Origin: G965267185 sp965267185
Lineage (GTDB): Bacteria > Pseudomonadota > Alphaproteobacteria > UBA6615
Length of the DNA stretch: 64,000 nucleotides
Direction of reading: 5' to 3'
Assembly: GCA_965267185.1 (NCBI GenBank)
Contig: OZ253937.1
Location: 3,720,001-3,784,000 of the forward strand
The first letter of the stretch is position 1. Each line of letters begins with the position of its first letter. This document shows positions 27,131 through 36,592 of the stretch, in pieces. The notes under the pieces were generated by a model. It saw only the letters and a list, made by a program, of their open reading frames with translations, ran no database searches and was not told the origin of the DNA. Position numbers and translations under genes: made by a program.

Positions 27131-27973
27131 TTAGTCTCCGGTCGTTCGCAGACCGGAAAGCAACTCGGCGACATCCGGCGCCGCATCTACGGCGACCATG
27201 CCGACGACGTTATAGCCGCTGTCGACGTGGTGGATTTCGCCGGAAACGCCGGCGCCGAGGTCGCTCAACAGATAGAGACCGGCGCCGCCGACCTGGTCGA
27301 TGGTCACATTGCGCTTCATCGGTGAATTCAACTCGTTCCACTTTAAGATATAGCGAAAATCGCCGATGCCACTGGCGGCCAGGGTCTTGATAGGGCCGGC
27401 CGATATGGCGTTCACCCGCACGCCTTTGCCCCCCAAATCGACGGCGAGGTAGCGCACGCTGGCCTCGAGGGCCGCCTTGGCGACGCCCATGACATTGTAG
27501 TGGGGCATCACCCGCTCAGCGCCGTAGTAGGTGAGGGTGAGCAAGCTGCCGCCCTCGGTCATCAAAGGCGCGGCGCGGCGGCACACATCGGTGAACGAGT
27601 AGCAAGAGATATCGAGCGAGCGCAGAAAATTGTCGCGCGTCGTGTCGAGATACTGGCCCTTTAACTCGTCTTTATCGGCGTAGGCGATGGCATGTACGAC
27701 AAAATCCAGGCTGCCCCAGCGGCTCTCAAGCTCGGCAAAGAGGGTGTCCATGCTGGCGCTATCGGTGACGTCGCAGGGCAGGACGATGTCGCTGCCAATT
27801 TGTTCGGCGAGCGGCCGCACGCGCTTTTCAAGCGCGTCGCCCTGATAGGTAAACGCCAGTTCCCCGCCCTGGTCGGCGACGGCGCGCGCGATCCCCCATG
27901 CGATCGAGCGGTCGTTGGCGACCCCCATGACGAGGCCGCGTTTACCGGCCATTAACTGTGCGCCATTACCCAT
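27131..27973 (-). CDS. fabI: Enoyl-[acyl-carrier-protein] reductase (NADH)
   Basis: 280 aa. SDR-like enzyme that reduces trans-2-enoyl-ACP, the last step of each fatty-acid elongation cycle. Cofactor motif RGLVMGVANDRSIAWGIA, and catalytic Tyr/Lys spacing in YNVMGVAK (Tyr-x6-Lys) with upstream TLTYYGAERVMP. Operon fabI-aroC, divergent from yihY. The pdxH gene 2 kb further on is a frequent neighbour in alphaproteobacteria. Confidence 0.96.
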   Translation of the reverse strand: MGNGAQLMAGKRGLVMGVANDRSIAWGIARAVADQGGELAFTYQGDALEKRVRPLAEQIGSDIVLPCDVTDSASMDTLFAELESRWGSLDFVVHAIAYADKDELKGQYLDTTRDNFLRSLDISCYSFTDVCRRAAPLMTEGGSLLTLTYYGAERVMPHYNVMGVAKAALEASVRYLAVDLGGKGVRVNAISAGPIKTLAASGIGDFRYILKWNELNSPMKRNVTIDQVGGAGLYLLSDLGAGVSGEIHHVDSGYNVVGMVAVDAAPDVAELLSGLRTTGD

Positions 27974-28129
27974 CGAAATCCTGCCAATTCGCGTCCCAAG
28001 CGACGTTGCGGCATCCTACACCAAAGCCGACTCGCGGCAAGAAGAACTGCCGCAAGATCGTTATTTTCGTTTAGCTTCAAAGAGATATACTATTGCCCGG
28101 CAAACGATAACCGTATTGGCCTGCCTTGT

Positions 28130-29437
28130 ATGACACGCTCTGACGACACTCCCGCACGCCGCCGCGATCTGTTCTTTGCAGAGATCGATTTTAGCCGGGC
28201 GGCGCTGGCGAGATTCGGCGAAGAACGCGGCTTCGTTATCGCGGCCTCGCTGAGCTACACCTCCTTGCTCGCGTTGGTGCCGTTGATCGCCATAAGCCTT
28301 TCGGTGTTGTCGGCCTTTCCCGTCTTCGACGACATTGAAGGCCGGTTGGTGGCGCAGGGGCTGAGCTATGTCGCGCCCCACGCCGGCGCCGACGTGCAGA
28401 CTTATCTCGACCGGTTTGTTGCCAATACCAGCGACCTGACGGCGCTGGGCATCGTTTGGTTGGCGGTAACCGCGATTATGCTGTTGTCGACCATCGAGGC
28501 GGCGTTCAACGCGATCTGGCGGGTCGACTCACCGCGGCCTTTGATGATGCGGCTGATTGCCTACTGGACCACGCTGACCCTGGGCCCGCTGTTGCTGGGC
28601 GTGGGCTTGTCGATGAGCACGGTTTTGTTTGCGGCGGATAACTTATCGCGGATCGGCATTGAGTCGGAGATCGCGGTTGGCGGCTTCGTGTGGGTGTTGC
28701 CGTTTGTACTCGCGGTGGTTGGGCTGACGATCCTCTATCTCGCGCTGCCTCATCGACGGATCGAGTGGCGGCATGCGCTGCTCGGCGGGGTAATCGCGGC
28801 CATTCTGTTCGAAGGCCTGAAAGCGTTGTTCGGTCTGTACGTAAGCCAGGTGGGTACCTTTCAGAGCGTCTATGGTTCGCTGTCGGCCCTGCCGGTATTC
28901 CTCATCTGGATGTATCTTGGCTGGGCGGTGGTTCTATTCGGTGCGGCGATCGCGGCGGCACGGCCGGAGTGGCTCGCCGCTAAGTCTTCGGAAGCGCATG
29001 GCGGCGAACTAACGCCCGCCCGTTGCCTGTTGCGCGCGCTGCAGGTGATCGAATTGCTCTACGCTGCCGGCCGCGAAGGCCGCACCGCCGATAACGATAT
29101 GCTGCTAGAGGCGGCGTCGGGCGATGGTGACGGATTGGCCACCGTGATGACGCGTTTGCACACCGCCGGGTACATCGCGCGGACAGATTCGGATACCGCC
29201 GTTCTTGTTCGCGATATCGACGACTTCTCGCTCCACGATCTGTATCAGGCGCTTGGGTTCGCCATCGATACCTTCGATGCCGAAAGCACTGCAGATACGC
29301 CGTGGGTTCGCGAACTCGCGTCGTTGCTCACGAAGGCCGAAGAGGCCGGACGCGATGTGTTGTCCGGATCGGTCCGGCAGTTACTTACAACCGGCCCGCG
29401 TCTGGTTGCGACAAGCGCAACCGACGGTGGATCGTAG
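28130..29437 (+). CDS. YihY/UPF0761-family membrane protein
   Basis: 435 aa. About six hydrophobic segments lie between residues 35 and 275 (FVIAASLSYTSLLALVPLIA, then ALGIVWLAVTAIMLLSTIEA, and others), with the family's WRVDSPRP and VYGSLSALPVFLIWMYLGW blocks. A soluble C-terminal region (about 290-435) looks winged-helix-like (MTRLHTAGYIARTDSD), as in long members; short members such as the E. coli one are about 290 aa. Once called RNase BN by mistake; function unknown. ATG 28130 divergent from fabI. Confidence 0.9.
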   Translation: MTRSDDTPARRRDLFFAEIDFSRAALARFGEERGFVIAASLSYTSLLALVPLIAISLSVLSAFPVFDDIEGRLVAQGLSYVAPHAGADVQTYLDRFVANTSDLTALGIVWLAVTAIMLLSTIEAAFNAIWRVDSPRPLMMRLIAYWTTLTLGPLLLGVGLSMSTVLFAADNLSRIGIESEIAVGGFVWVLPFVLAVVGLTILYLALPHRRIEWRHALLGGVIAAILFEGLKALFGLYVSQVGTFQSVYGSLSALPVFLIWMYLGWAVVLFGAAIAAARPEWLAAKSSEAHGGELTPARCLLRALQVIELLYAAGREGRTADNDMLLEAASGDGDGLATVMTRLHTAGYIARTDSDTAVLVRDIDDFSLHDLYQALGFAIDTFDAESTADTPWVRELASLLTKAEEAGRDVLSGSVRQLLTTGPRLVATSATDGGS

Positions 29438-29472
29438 CCGCCGGAGTTATTGCTTAAGGGATCTGGCGGCGA

Positions 29473-29946
29473 TTAGCCGATGATTTCCCAGCTACCATCA
29501 GGTTGCTGGCAAGCAGTTCCGAAAGCCCGCTGCTCTTCGCCGTTGACAGTGACTGTCGTCTGATATTCGCGGCAATAGGCGCCCGACCGGGCGTTTCGGC
29601 CATCACGCACCGGGGTTACCGACCCGTAGTTGCCGCTATCGGGGTTGTTCCACACGACGGTTTCGCCCACCGGTGCGGTGTGTGCCTGTTGCTCGGCGCG
29701 ATGCATCGCCAATTGGTCGGCGCGGTCGAGGGACCTGCCGACTTCGTTGCCGATCAGCGCGCCGGCGAAAGTTCCTATAGCTGTGGCGATAATCTGCCCG
29801 GAACCGCTGCCGATTTGCGATCCCAATACCGCGCCGCCGATTCCACCGAGAACCGTACCCGCGGTTTCTTTTTGGCCGGCATTGGACGTGCAGGCCGCGA
29901 GAAACAGGGAGGCTGCGAGAAGGGGGGCGATAGTTTTGATCTGCAT
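29473..29946 (-). CDS. Glycine-zipper lipoprotein (RT0821/Lpp0805-like)
   Basis: 157 aa. Lipobox LAAC at about 16-19 after MQIKTIAPLLAASLF. Then a glycine-zipper segment, TVLGGIGGAVLGSQIGSG and GTFAGALIGNEVGRSLD, which usually forms tightly packed membrane helices. C-terminal region (about 95-157) resembles the RT0821 surface-antigen domain, with Cys in SGAYCREYQTTV and GTACQQPDGSWEIIG. Probably outer-membrane anchored. Convergent with yihY and divergent from pdxH. Confidence 0.87.
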   Translation of the reverse strand: MQIKTIAPLLAASLFLAACTSNAGQKETAGTVLGGIGGAVLGSQIGSGSGQIIATAIGTFAGALIGNEVGRSLDRADQLAMHRAEQQAHTAPVGETVVWNNPDSGNYGSVTPVRDGRNARSGAYCREYQTTVTVNGEEQRAFGTACQQPDGSWEIIG

Positions 29947-30102
29947 AAGATTTATCCTCGGTTCAAACCCCTTGGCCGAAAAACTCAGCCGAACGCGGGA
30001 TTTTTTTCGTCACACACGCTATATGGGGCCATATGGCGCTAGTTTCCGATCACTTCAATATGACTAACAAATTACATGCAATTATGATGGCAGAATTAGG
30101 GC

Positions 30103-30693
30103 ATGTCAAACCCCTCGATTGATCCGATTTCCCTGTTCGATAGCTGGTATCGCGAAGCCGACGCGTCGGAATCCAAGAATCCGAGTGCCATGACGCTGGC
30201 AACGGCAACGGCCGAGGGACGCCCCTCGGCGCGGATGGTGCTGCTCAAAGGGCATAGTGCGGATGGATTCGAGTTTTATACCAACCTGGAAAGCCCTAAA
30301 GCGGCGGAATTGGATGCAAACCCTTATGCCGCCTTGTGTTTTTACTGGAAGTCCTTGGCGCGGCAGGTGCGCATCGAAGGCCGGGTCGAGCGGGTTTCCG
30401 ACGATCGCGCGGATGCCTATTTCGCCACCCGCGCCCGGGGTAGCCAAATCGGCGCCTGGGCGTCCGATCAGTCCAGAGAGTTAGAATCGCGGGAGACCCT
30501 GGAGGTTCAGGCAGAGGAATACGAGGCTAAATTTGCCGCTGGGGATGTGCCGCGCCCCCCCTTTTGGTCGGGCTACCGGGTTGTGCCCGAGAGTATTGAG
30601 TTCTGGACCGAGCGGGACAATCGGATGCACGACCGCCAGCTTTTTAGGCGCAATGGCGACGGTACGTGGCAGGAACATTGGTTATTCCCATAA
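30103..30693 (+). CDS. pdxH: Pyridoxamine/pyridoxine 5'-phosphate oxidase
   Basis: 196 aa. FMN-dependent oxidation of PNP/PMP to pyridoxal 5'-phosphate. FMN contact RPSARMVLLKGHSADGFEFYTN, SPKAAELDANPYAALCFYW and the C-terminal RVVPESIEFWTERDNRMHDRQLF block with final LFP are characteristic. Lies near the fabI-aroC operon, but on the opposite strand. Confidence 0.96.
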   Translation: MSNPSIDPISLFDSWYREADASESKNPSAMTLATATAEGRPSARMVLLKGHSADGFEFYTNLESPKAAELDANPYAALCFYWKSLARQVRIEGRVERVSDDRADAYFATRARGSQIGAWASDQSRELESRETLEVQAEEYEAKFAAGDVPRPPFWSGYRVVPESIEFWTERDNRMHDRQLFRRNGDGTWQEHWLFP

Positions 30694-30798
30694 GCGGCTG
30701 GGCTGACGCATATCAAGACTGCCGACGTCCGCGCATGCGATTATTGTTAAATACCGAATTGGGCAGGGTGGAATATCGCCCGTAACGGAGGATCGGTT

Positions 30799-31275
30799 AT
30801 GCCCCTGAGCCATATTGAGCATTTGCTGCTATTGGTGGACGACGTCGATGCGACGGCCGACTGGTTTGTCGAAAATATTGGCATGGAACGTGGCCATACG
30901 CCCGATTTCAAGGTGCCGGTCACGTGGCTCTATATTGGCGAGCGCGACGTGTTGCACATCGCTCAAGTGCCGACGGAAGGCAAGGCCAAGCGCTTCCAAG
31001 ACCGATACCTCGGCGGTCGGATGTCGGACCAGACCAGCGGCACTGGTATCATCGACCATGTGGCGTTTCGCTGTACCGGCTTGCCCCAGATGATCGAACG
31101 GCTCGAGCGCAACAGAGTGGAGTTTTTGCAGCGCCAGGCCAATGACGGCGATCTCTACCAGCTGTTCGTTACTGGCCCTGATGGCATGCGTGTCGAGCTC
31201 AATTTCGATGCCGCGGAAGCCGAACGCCATGGCATCAAGCCGGATATGACGGCGGCGGAAGCCGTTGCCTCTTGA
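30799..31275 (+). CDS. VOC-family (glyoxalase-fold) protein
   Basis: 158 aa, paired beta-alpha-beta-beta-beta modules: SHIEHLLLLVDDVDATADWF and IIDHVAFRCTGLPQMIERL. Metal ligand candidates are His in SHIEH, His in IDHVAF and Glu in RVELNFD. Metal-dependent dioxygenase, lyase or resistance protein; not assigned. RBS GGAGG (30787-30791). Confidence 0.87.
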   Translation: MPLSHIEHLLLLVDDVDATADWFVENIGMERGHTPDFKVPVTWLYIGERDVLHIAQVPTEGKAKRFQDRYLGGRMSDQTSGTGIIDHVAFRCTGLPQMIERLERNRVEFLQRQANDGDLYQLFVTGPDGMRVELNFDAAEAERHGIKPDMTAAEAVAS

Positions 31276-31344
31276 CCTATAGGTGAACGGTACGGTTCAT
31301 CTCGCCGCTTTCTTTGGGCGCGCGAATGGCCTACCTATTAGCGT

Positions 31345-32199
31345 ATGACGCAAGAACGGCGCTCCCTCATTCTCACCGGCGCGAGCCGCGGCATCGGTCA
31401 TGCCGCCGTTAAGCGCTTTTCCGATGAAGGCTGGCAGATCATTACTTGTTCGCGCGATCCGGTGCCCGAGCACTGTAAGCGCGACCCCAACTGGACGACC
31501 CACATTCCGATGGATCTCGCTGACCCGGCGGACGTCGAACGGTTTATCGGCGAGGCTTGCGAGATTCTTGGCGACCAGCCGCTGAATGCCTTGGTCAACA
31601 ACGCTGCGGTTTCGCCGAAGAGCGATTTTCAAGAGCGTCTCGGTTGCCTCAATGGCTCGCTGGACGATTGGCGCGAAGTTTTCCAGCTTAATTTCTTTAC
31701 GCCGCTGGCGCTGGCAAGGGGCTTTTCCATTGCGCTTGCCCGGGCGGCCCGCGCGGGTGAACCGGAAGCTGCTGGAACCGGCTCAGGTGGGAATGGCGAG
31801 AACGGCAACAGCGAAAGCGATTTCGACACCGGCATTGCCGCACCGAACGGCAAAGGTGTTGGGGCGGCGATCGTCAACATCACGTCGATTGCCGGCCATG
31901 CGATCCACCCGTTCGCCGGCTCGGCCTATTCAACGTCGAAAGCGGCCTTGTCGGCATTGACCCGCGAATTGGCGGTCGAGTTCGCCGAACTCGGTGTGCG
32001 GGTGAATGCGGTCGCGCCCGGTGAGATCGAAACCGAAATGATCGGGGATGAGTATGAACCCCTGATCAACCGGATCCCCATGCACCGCATGGGCACGCCG
32101 GAAGAGGTGGCCTCGACGGTGTTCCAGTTGTGCAATCCGGATTTCGGGTACGTGACGGGCACCGAGGTGTTCGTCACCGGCGGTCAGCACCTTTATTAG
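31345..32199 (+). CDS. Short-chain dehydrogenase/reductase with Gly/Asn-rich insertion
   Basis: 284 aa NAD(P)-dependent oxidoreductase. TGASRGIG cofactor motif, NNAA in strand 4, catalytic Ser in NITSIAG, Tyr/Lys in YSTSK, and PGEIETEM. Unlike most family members it has a low-complexity stretch at about 135-165 (EAAGTGSGGNGENGNSESD), between strand 4/helix region and the catalytic Ser strand. Substrate unknown. Overlaps convergently with the next gene by 4 bases. Confidence 0.9.
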   Translation: MTQERRSLILTGASRGIGHAAVKRFSDEGWQIITCSRDPVPEHCKRDPNWTTHIPMDLADPADVERFIGEACEILGDQPLNALVNNAAVSPKSDFQERLGCLNGSLDDWREVFQLNFFTPLALARGFSIALARAARAGEPEAAGTGSGGNGENGNSESDFDTGIAAPNGKGVGAAIVNITSIAGHAIHPFAGSAYSTSKAALSALTRELAVEFAELGVRVNAVAPGEIETEMIGDEYEPLINRIPMHRMGTPEEVASTVFQLCNPDFGYVTGTEVFVTGGQHLY

Positions 32200-32735
32200 A
32201 GCTGCTCCTTAAGCGCCGAAAGCCAGGCGACGCGCTCGCTGGCGCGCTCGATATCGGCGTCGAGCCAGGCGCCGAAGTGACCCGGTTCCTTGCCGTAGCG
32301 TTCCTTGGTATCGACACGGCGCGCTTTGTCAGACTCGCTGATCTCGATCATGCGGTCGATCTGCTCGCGCGCGACCGCCGGCTCGAGCACGTGCAAGAAG
32401 CGTAGTTTCAGCGCGAAAACAATCCGTGACAGATCATCTAGGGTATTACGCAGATTAGCGGTTAAGAGGTCGCGGAGTTCCGTTTCGCCCGCTTGGGTGA
32501 GTTGGAGGGTCGCTTCGGCGCCCGCTGCGTTGGGATTGCTCGCCTCGATTAGTCCTTCGGTCCGCAATAGCTCGATCGACGTCCCCATCATATCGAGTGA
32601 GGGGCCCGACAAACGGGCGGTAAAGGTGCGGACCTCGCGGGCCAGCTCGGCATAGGTCATCGGCGCCAATGTTAAGGTGCCCAGCGCGCATAGCCGGATG
32701 ACTTCGGTGGGGACTAACGTTCGGTCGGCGTACAC
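32196..32735 (-). CDS. Winged-helix regulator-like protein
   Basis: 179 aa. GTG at 32735 preceded by GATGAGG. Residues about 8-80 look like a winged helix (VIRLCALGTLTLAPMTYAEL, then MGTSIELLRTEGLIEAS), followed by a long helical region (LRNTLDDLSRIVFALKLRFLHVL) as in PadR-type regulators. The product is not otherwise recognised. 27 bases downstream of hemA on the same strand, so probably co-transcribed; it could respond to tetrapyrrole status, which is speculation. Confidence 0.7.
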   Translation of the reverse strand: MYADRTLVPTEVIRLCALGTLTLAPMTYAELAREVRTFTARLSGPSLDMMGTSIELLRTEGLIEASNPNAAGAEATLQLTQAGETELRDLLTANLRNTLDDLSRIVFALKLRFLHVLEPAVAREQIDRMIEISESDKARRVDTKERYGKEPGHFGAWLDADIERASERVAWLSALKEQL

Positions 32736-32762
32736 TTACGCCTCATCGATTGCGGGTGCCGG

Positions 32763-33974
32763 TCAGGCGGCGGTGCGCAGGTCGAGCCGGGCCCAAACGT
32801 CCTGGAACGCGTCGATCAGCCGGTCCATCGCGGCATCGTCGTGCAAGGGCGTCGGGGTGATACGCAAACGCTCGGTTCCCTTCGGCACCGTCGGATAGTT
32901 GATCGGCTGGACATAGATGCCGTGACGGTCGAGAAGCTCGTCGCTGGCGATCTTACATAGCCGTGCGTCGCCGACCAAGACCGGGACGATGTGGCACTGC
33001 GACGGCATGACCTCGATACCGGCTTCGCGCAGCCGCCGCTTTAGGGTTGCCGCACGTTCTTGGTGATGCTCGCGGATATCGTTGCGTTCTTTGAGGATAC
33101 GGATCGCCGCCTGTGCGCCCGCCGCAAGAGCCGGCGGCAGGGAGGTGGTAAAAATAAAGCCGTTGCCATTGGAGCGGACAAAGTCCACCAGGTTCTCCGA
33201 CGCCGCGATATAGCCGCCCATCACGCCAAAAGCCTTACCCAGGGTGCCCTGGACAATGTCGACGCGGTCCATAACCCCCTCGCGTTCGGCGACACCGCCG
33301 CCGCGTGCGCCGTACATACCGACAGCGTGAACTTCGTCGAGATAGGACAGAGCGTTGTAGCGCTCGCACAGTTCCAGGATCTCGGCGATCGGTGAGATGT
33401 CGCCATCCATCGAATAGACCGATTCGAAGGCGACGATCTTGGCCCGCGCCGGATCCTCGCGCGACAAGATTTCTTCCAGGTGCGCGACATCGTTGTGGCG
33501 GAAAACGGTCTTTTCCGACCGGCCGTGGCGAATGCCTTCGATCATCGAATTGTGGTTGAGGGCATCAGAGATCACCAAGCATTCGGGCAGATAGCTGGCC
33601 AATGTGCTCAGCGCCGTCCAGTTCGCCACATAGCCCGACGTAAAGAGCAGTGCGGCTTCTTTGCCGTGCAAATCTGCAAGCTCGTTTTCCAGCAGCACAT
33701 GATAGTGATTGGTGCCCGAGATGTTGCGCGTGCCGCCGGCGCCGGCGCCGCAACGATTGATGGCGGCGTGCATAGCTTCCAGCACTTCAGGGTGCTGGCC
33801 AAAGCCCAGATAGTCGTTCGAGCACCAGACCGTAATGTCCTGACGGTCGCCGTTTACATAGCGAGTCGCGTGCGGAAAGTGGCCGGCATCGCGCTCGAGG
33901 TCGGCAAACTCACGGTAGCGGCCCTCGGCGCGGAGTTCACCTAAGTTTTCGGCGAAAAATTTATCGTACTGCAT
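32763..33974 (-). CDS. hemA: 5-aminolevulinate synthase (C4/Shemin pathway)
   Basis: 403 aa. PLP enzyme that condenses glycine and succinyl-CoA to 5-aminolevulinate, the first tetrapyrrole step. CSNDYLGFGQHPEVLEAMH, GAGAGGTRNISGTNHYHVLLE, DEVHAVGMYGARGGG and the PLP lysine in GTLGKAFGVMGGY are the ALAS blocks. The use of ALAS instead of glutamyl-tRNA reductase marks an alphaproteobacterium. Supplies heme for the cytochromes and corrinoids for the B12 pathway (cobS, cobT). Confidence 0.97.
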   Translation of the reverse strand: MQYDKFFAENLGELRAEGRYREFADLERDAGHFPHATRYVNGDRQDITVWCSNDYLGFGQHPEVLEAMHAAINRCGAGAGGTRNISGTNHYHVLLENELADLHGKEAALLFTSGYVANWTALSTLASYLPECLVISDALNHNSMIEGIRHGRSEKTVFRHNDVAHLEEILSREDPARAKIVAFESVYSMDGDISPIAEILELCERYNALSYLDEVHAVGMYGARGGGVAEREGVMDRVDIVQGTLGKAFGVMGGYIAASENLVDFVRSNGNGFIFTTSLPPALAAGAQAAIRILKERNDIREHHQERAATLKRRLREAGIEVMPSQCHIVPVLVGDARLCKIASDELLDRHGIYVQPINYPTVPKGTERLRITPTPLHDDAAMDRLIDAFQDVWARLDLRTAA

Positions 33975-34020
33975 CGACGTCTTACCATAGCCGCTTATCG
34001 GTACGGCTCATCTGCCAATA

Positions 34021-34049
34021 ATTATAGCCAGCCGGGCCGATTTTGCCCA
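34021..34049 (-). promoter_or_regulatory. Probable sigma-70 promoter of hemA
   Basis: On the minus strand: -35 TGGGCA (34049-34044), 17-base spacer, perfect -10 TATAAT (34026-34021). Predicted start of transcription about 34014, giving a leader of about 40 bases to the hemA ATG at 33974. No gene is seen in 33975-34185. Confidence 0.55.
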
Positions 34050-34185
34050 CGGTGGCGGAGTGACGCACACAAAGGTGTGAGATCACCCGCGACGGCCCAA
34101 ATGCACGGCTCATCTATCAGAGATGAACATGCAATAGCACGCTTAATGCGAGGTTAACTAGCAAACAAGGGGTTCAACGGGAGAG

Positions 34186-35589
34186 TCAAACAAGTCCTTC
34201 TTTTTGGACATGCGCCCAAACATCGTCGAGGGCCTTGCCAGCCCGTTCCATTACCATCTCGATTTCGTCTTCCGAGATAATCAACGGCGGGCAAAACGCG
34301 ACCGAGTCGGACGGCAAAGCGCGCAACACCACGCCGTGCTCAAGCGCTCGAGCAACCATATAGGGTGCAACTTTTGCTGCCGGATCGAACAAGCCTTTGT
34401 TCGCTTTGTCGGGGGTTAGTTCGATGGCGCCGACCAGACCGACACCCCGGACTTCGCCCACTAACGGATGATCGGCAAAACGCTGCAATCCCGCCTGGAA
34501 GGTTGGCGCAATGCTGCGCACATGACCGACCGTGTCGCGTTCCTCGTAGATTTTGAGGGTCTCCAAGGCGACAGCCGCCGAGGCCGGATGACCCGAGTAG
34601 GTATATCCGGTGTTCCACATGCCGTATTTGTCGCCGCCATCGCGCAGCACTTGATAGATCTCTTCTGTCATCATCACGCCGCCGATCGGCAGATAGGCTG
34701 ACGACAACGCCTTGGCGACGGAAATCAGATCAGGTTTCAGATCATAGGTCTCACAGGCGAACAAGTTACCGGTACGCCCAAAGCCGGTGATCACTTCGTC
34801 GGCGATGAAAAGTACGTCGTGTTTTTTCAGAACTTCCTGGACCTTTTGGAAATAGGTCTTGGGCGGTGGAATGGCCCCGCCCGCGCCCATCACCGGTTCG
34901 GCGATGAAGGCGGCGACCGTCTCTGGCCCTTCGGCGATGATCAACTGATCGAGCTCGTCGGCGAGCCGGGTCGCATAGTCTTCTTCCGATTCGCCATCTT
35001 TGCCGCCGCGCCAGTAGTGCGCCTCCGACACGTGCAGGAACCGGTCGAGCGGGACGTCGAAACCTTTCTGCGCGTACTCAACACCGGTGAGGCTCGACGC
35101 CGCCAGCGTGATGCCGTGATAGGCCTTTCTGCGGCCAATGATCTTTTTCTTCTCCGGCCGGCCCAGCGTGTTGTTGTAGTACCAAACGATCTTCACCTGG
35201 GTATCGTTGGCTTCCGAGCCGGAGTTGGTGAAGAACACCTTGCTCATGCCTTCCGGCGCGACCGAGATAAGCTTTTCGGCGAGATTGATTGCCGTCTCGT
35301 TGGAGCGGTGGGTGAAACCTTGCGTGTACGACATCTGCAAAATCTGGTCATAGGCCGCCTTGGCCAGCCGTTCCTCGCCGTAGCCGAGCGAGGTGCACCA
35401 GAGCCCCGCCATGCCCTCGATATATTCTTTGCCCTGATCGTCGTAGACGAAAACACCCTTGCCGCTGTTAATGATCAGCGGACCGTTTTCCTCGTGGGCC
35501 TTTAGATTGGTGTAGGGGTGGAGGTAGTACGCGATATCGCGCGCTGCTGCGGAGTTTGGCGCAAAGCGGGTACGGTCTGAGGGGGCCAT
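34186..35589 (-). CDS. Class III (omega) aminotransferase
   Basis: 467 aa from the ATG at 35589 (RBS AAAGGAA). PLP-dependent transfer of an omega-amino group from an amine or amino acid to pyruvate or 2-oxoglutarate. N-terminal DIAYYLHPYTNLKAHEENGP, GLWCTSLGYGEERLAKAAYD, glycine-rich phosphate-binding region (TNSGSEANDT), DEVITGFGRTG, and the PLP lysine in SVAKALSSAYLPIGG. Closest families are taurine/putrescine/beta-alanine-pyruvate transaminases. Divergent from the nitrilase gene, 120 bases away; together they would act on an omega-amino acid or amide, as inference. Confidence 0.92.
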   Translation of the reverse strand: MAPSDRTRFAPNSAAARDIAYYLHPYTNLKAHEENGPLIINSGKGVFVYDDQGKEYIEGMAGLWCTSLGYGEERLAKAAYDQILQMSYTQGFTHRSNETAINLAEKLISVAPEGMSKVFFTNSGSEANDTQVKIVWYYNNTLGRPEKKKIIGRRKAYHGITLAASSLTGVEYAQKGFDVPLDRFLHVSEAHYWRGGKDGESEEDYATRLADELDQLIIAEGPETVAAFIAEPVMGAGGAIPPPKTYFQKVQEVLKKHDVLFIADEVITGFGRTGNLFACETYDLKPDLISVAKALSSAYLPIGGVMMTEEIYQVLRDGGDKYGMWNTGYTYSGHPASAAVALETLKIYEERDTVGHVRSIAPTFQAGLQRFADHPLVGEVRGVGLVGAIELTPDKANKGLFDPAAKVAPYMVARALEHGVVLRALPSDSVAFCPPLIISEDEIEMVMERAGKALDDVWAHVQKEGLV

Positions 35590-35709
35590 GGCTGGTTCCT
35601 TTCGCTCTTTAGCGAAGAACCTAGGCGTGTGGGAACGCGCGAGCAAGCGTCATGCGGCTACGAAGGCACTTACCATCTGGCAATGCCAATATGGTATGGG
35701 TAGGGCGCG

Positions 35710-36534
35710 ATGAAGATTTCCGTCATTCAGATGAATTCCGGTGCCGACAAGAGCGCCAACCTGGCGCAGGCCGGCGAGCTTACGGCGCGTGCTGTAGAGG
35801 CCGATGCGCCGGATATGGCGATACTGCCCGAAGTCTTCGCGCATATCGGCGGCTCGGTTGCTGAGCGGCGCGAGGCTGCGGAGGAACTTCCCGAGCCCGG
35901 CGGCGACGGCGGGCCAGTATACGAAACCCTGAGGGCGATGGCCCGCGATAACCGTATGTTTGTGCACGGCGGCAGCTTCATCGAACGCGCCGGCGATAAG
36001 TTCTTTAATACGACTGTGGCTTTTGGCCGCGATGGCGAGGAGTTGGTGCGCTATCGCAAAGTTCATCTTTTCGATGTGACGACGCCGGACGGTAAATCGT
36101 ACCGTGAATCCGACACCTTCGGTGCGGGCGATGCTGTCGCGACCTACCAGGCCGACGGCCTGACGATCGGTTGCTCGATTTGCTACGATCTGCGCTTTGC
36201 CGAACTCTATCGTTTGCTCGCCGAGCAAGGTGCAGACGTGATTATGGTCCCGGCGGCGTTCACGCTGCAAACCGGTAAAGATCATTGGGAAGTGTTGCTG
36301 CGGGCCCGCGCCATTGAGACGCAGACTTACGTCGCCGCCGCCGCACAAACCGGCACCTATATGGATGGCAACGATGAGCGTGCGACCTGGGGGCATTCGA
36401 TGATTGTTGACCCTTGGGGTCATGTCGTCGCCCAGGCGTCAGATAATCCGGGGTTTGCCAGTGCCACGCTCGATACCAATTATATCGGCAATGTGCGCGC
36501 CCGTATTCCGGTGCGCGACCATCGGGTCTTTTGA
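35710..36534 (+). CDS. Carbon-nitrogen hydrolase (Nit/omega-amidase type)
   Basis: 274 aa. Nitrilase superfamily fold with the Glu-Lys-Cys catalytic triad: LPEVF (Glu), RKVHLFDV (Lys) and ICYDLRFAELYR (Cys). Closest family is Nit1-type deaminated-glutathione amidase/omega-amidase, which hydrolyses alpha-ketoglutaramate-like amides formed by transaminases; the class III aminotransferase next door is compatible. Starts 59 bases before the M20 gene. Confidence 0.92.
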   Translation: MKISVIQMNSGADKSANLAQAGELTARAVEADAPDMAILPEVFAHIGGSVAERREAAEELPEPGGDGGPVYETLRAMARDNRMFVHGGSFIERAGDKFFNTTVAFGRDGEELVRYRKVHLFDVTTPDGKSYRESDTFGAGDAVATYQADGLTIGCSICYDLRFAELYRLLAEQGADVIMVPAAFTLQTGKDHWEVLLRARAIETQTYVAAAAQTGTYMDGNDERATWGHSMIVDPWGHVVAQASDNPGFASATLDTNYIGNVRARIPVRDHRVF

Positions 36535-36592
36535 GCCAGCGTCCGCTCCGGCTATAGTCGCCGGTCGGGGCGCAACAAACCGGAAAGTGGCC

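Noticed and set aside
28063..28091. Possible promoter of yihY (TATACT at 28086-28091)
   Set aside because: No acceptable -35 element at 16-18 bases; left out of the features.
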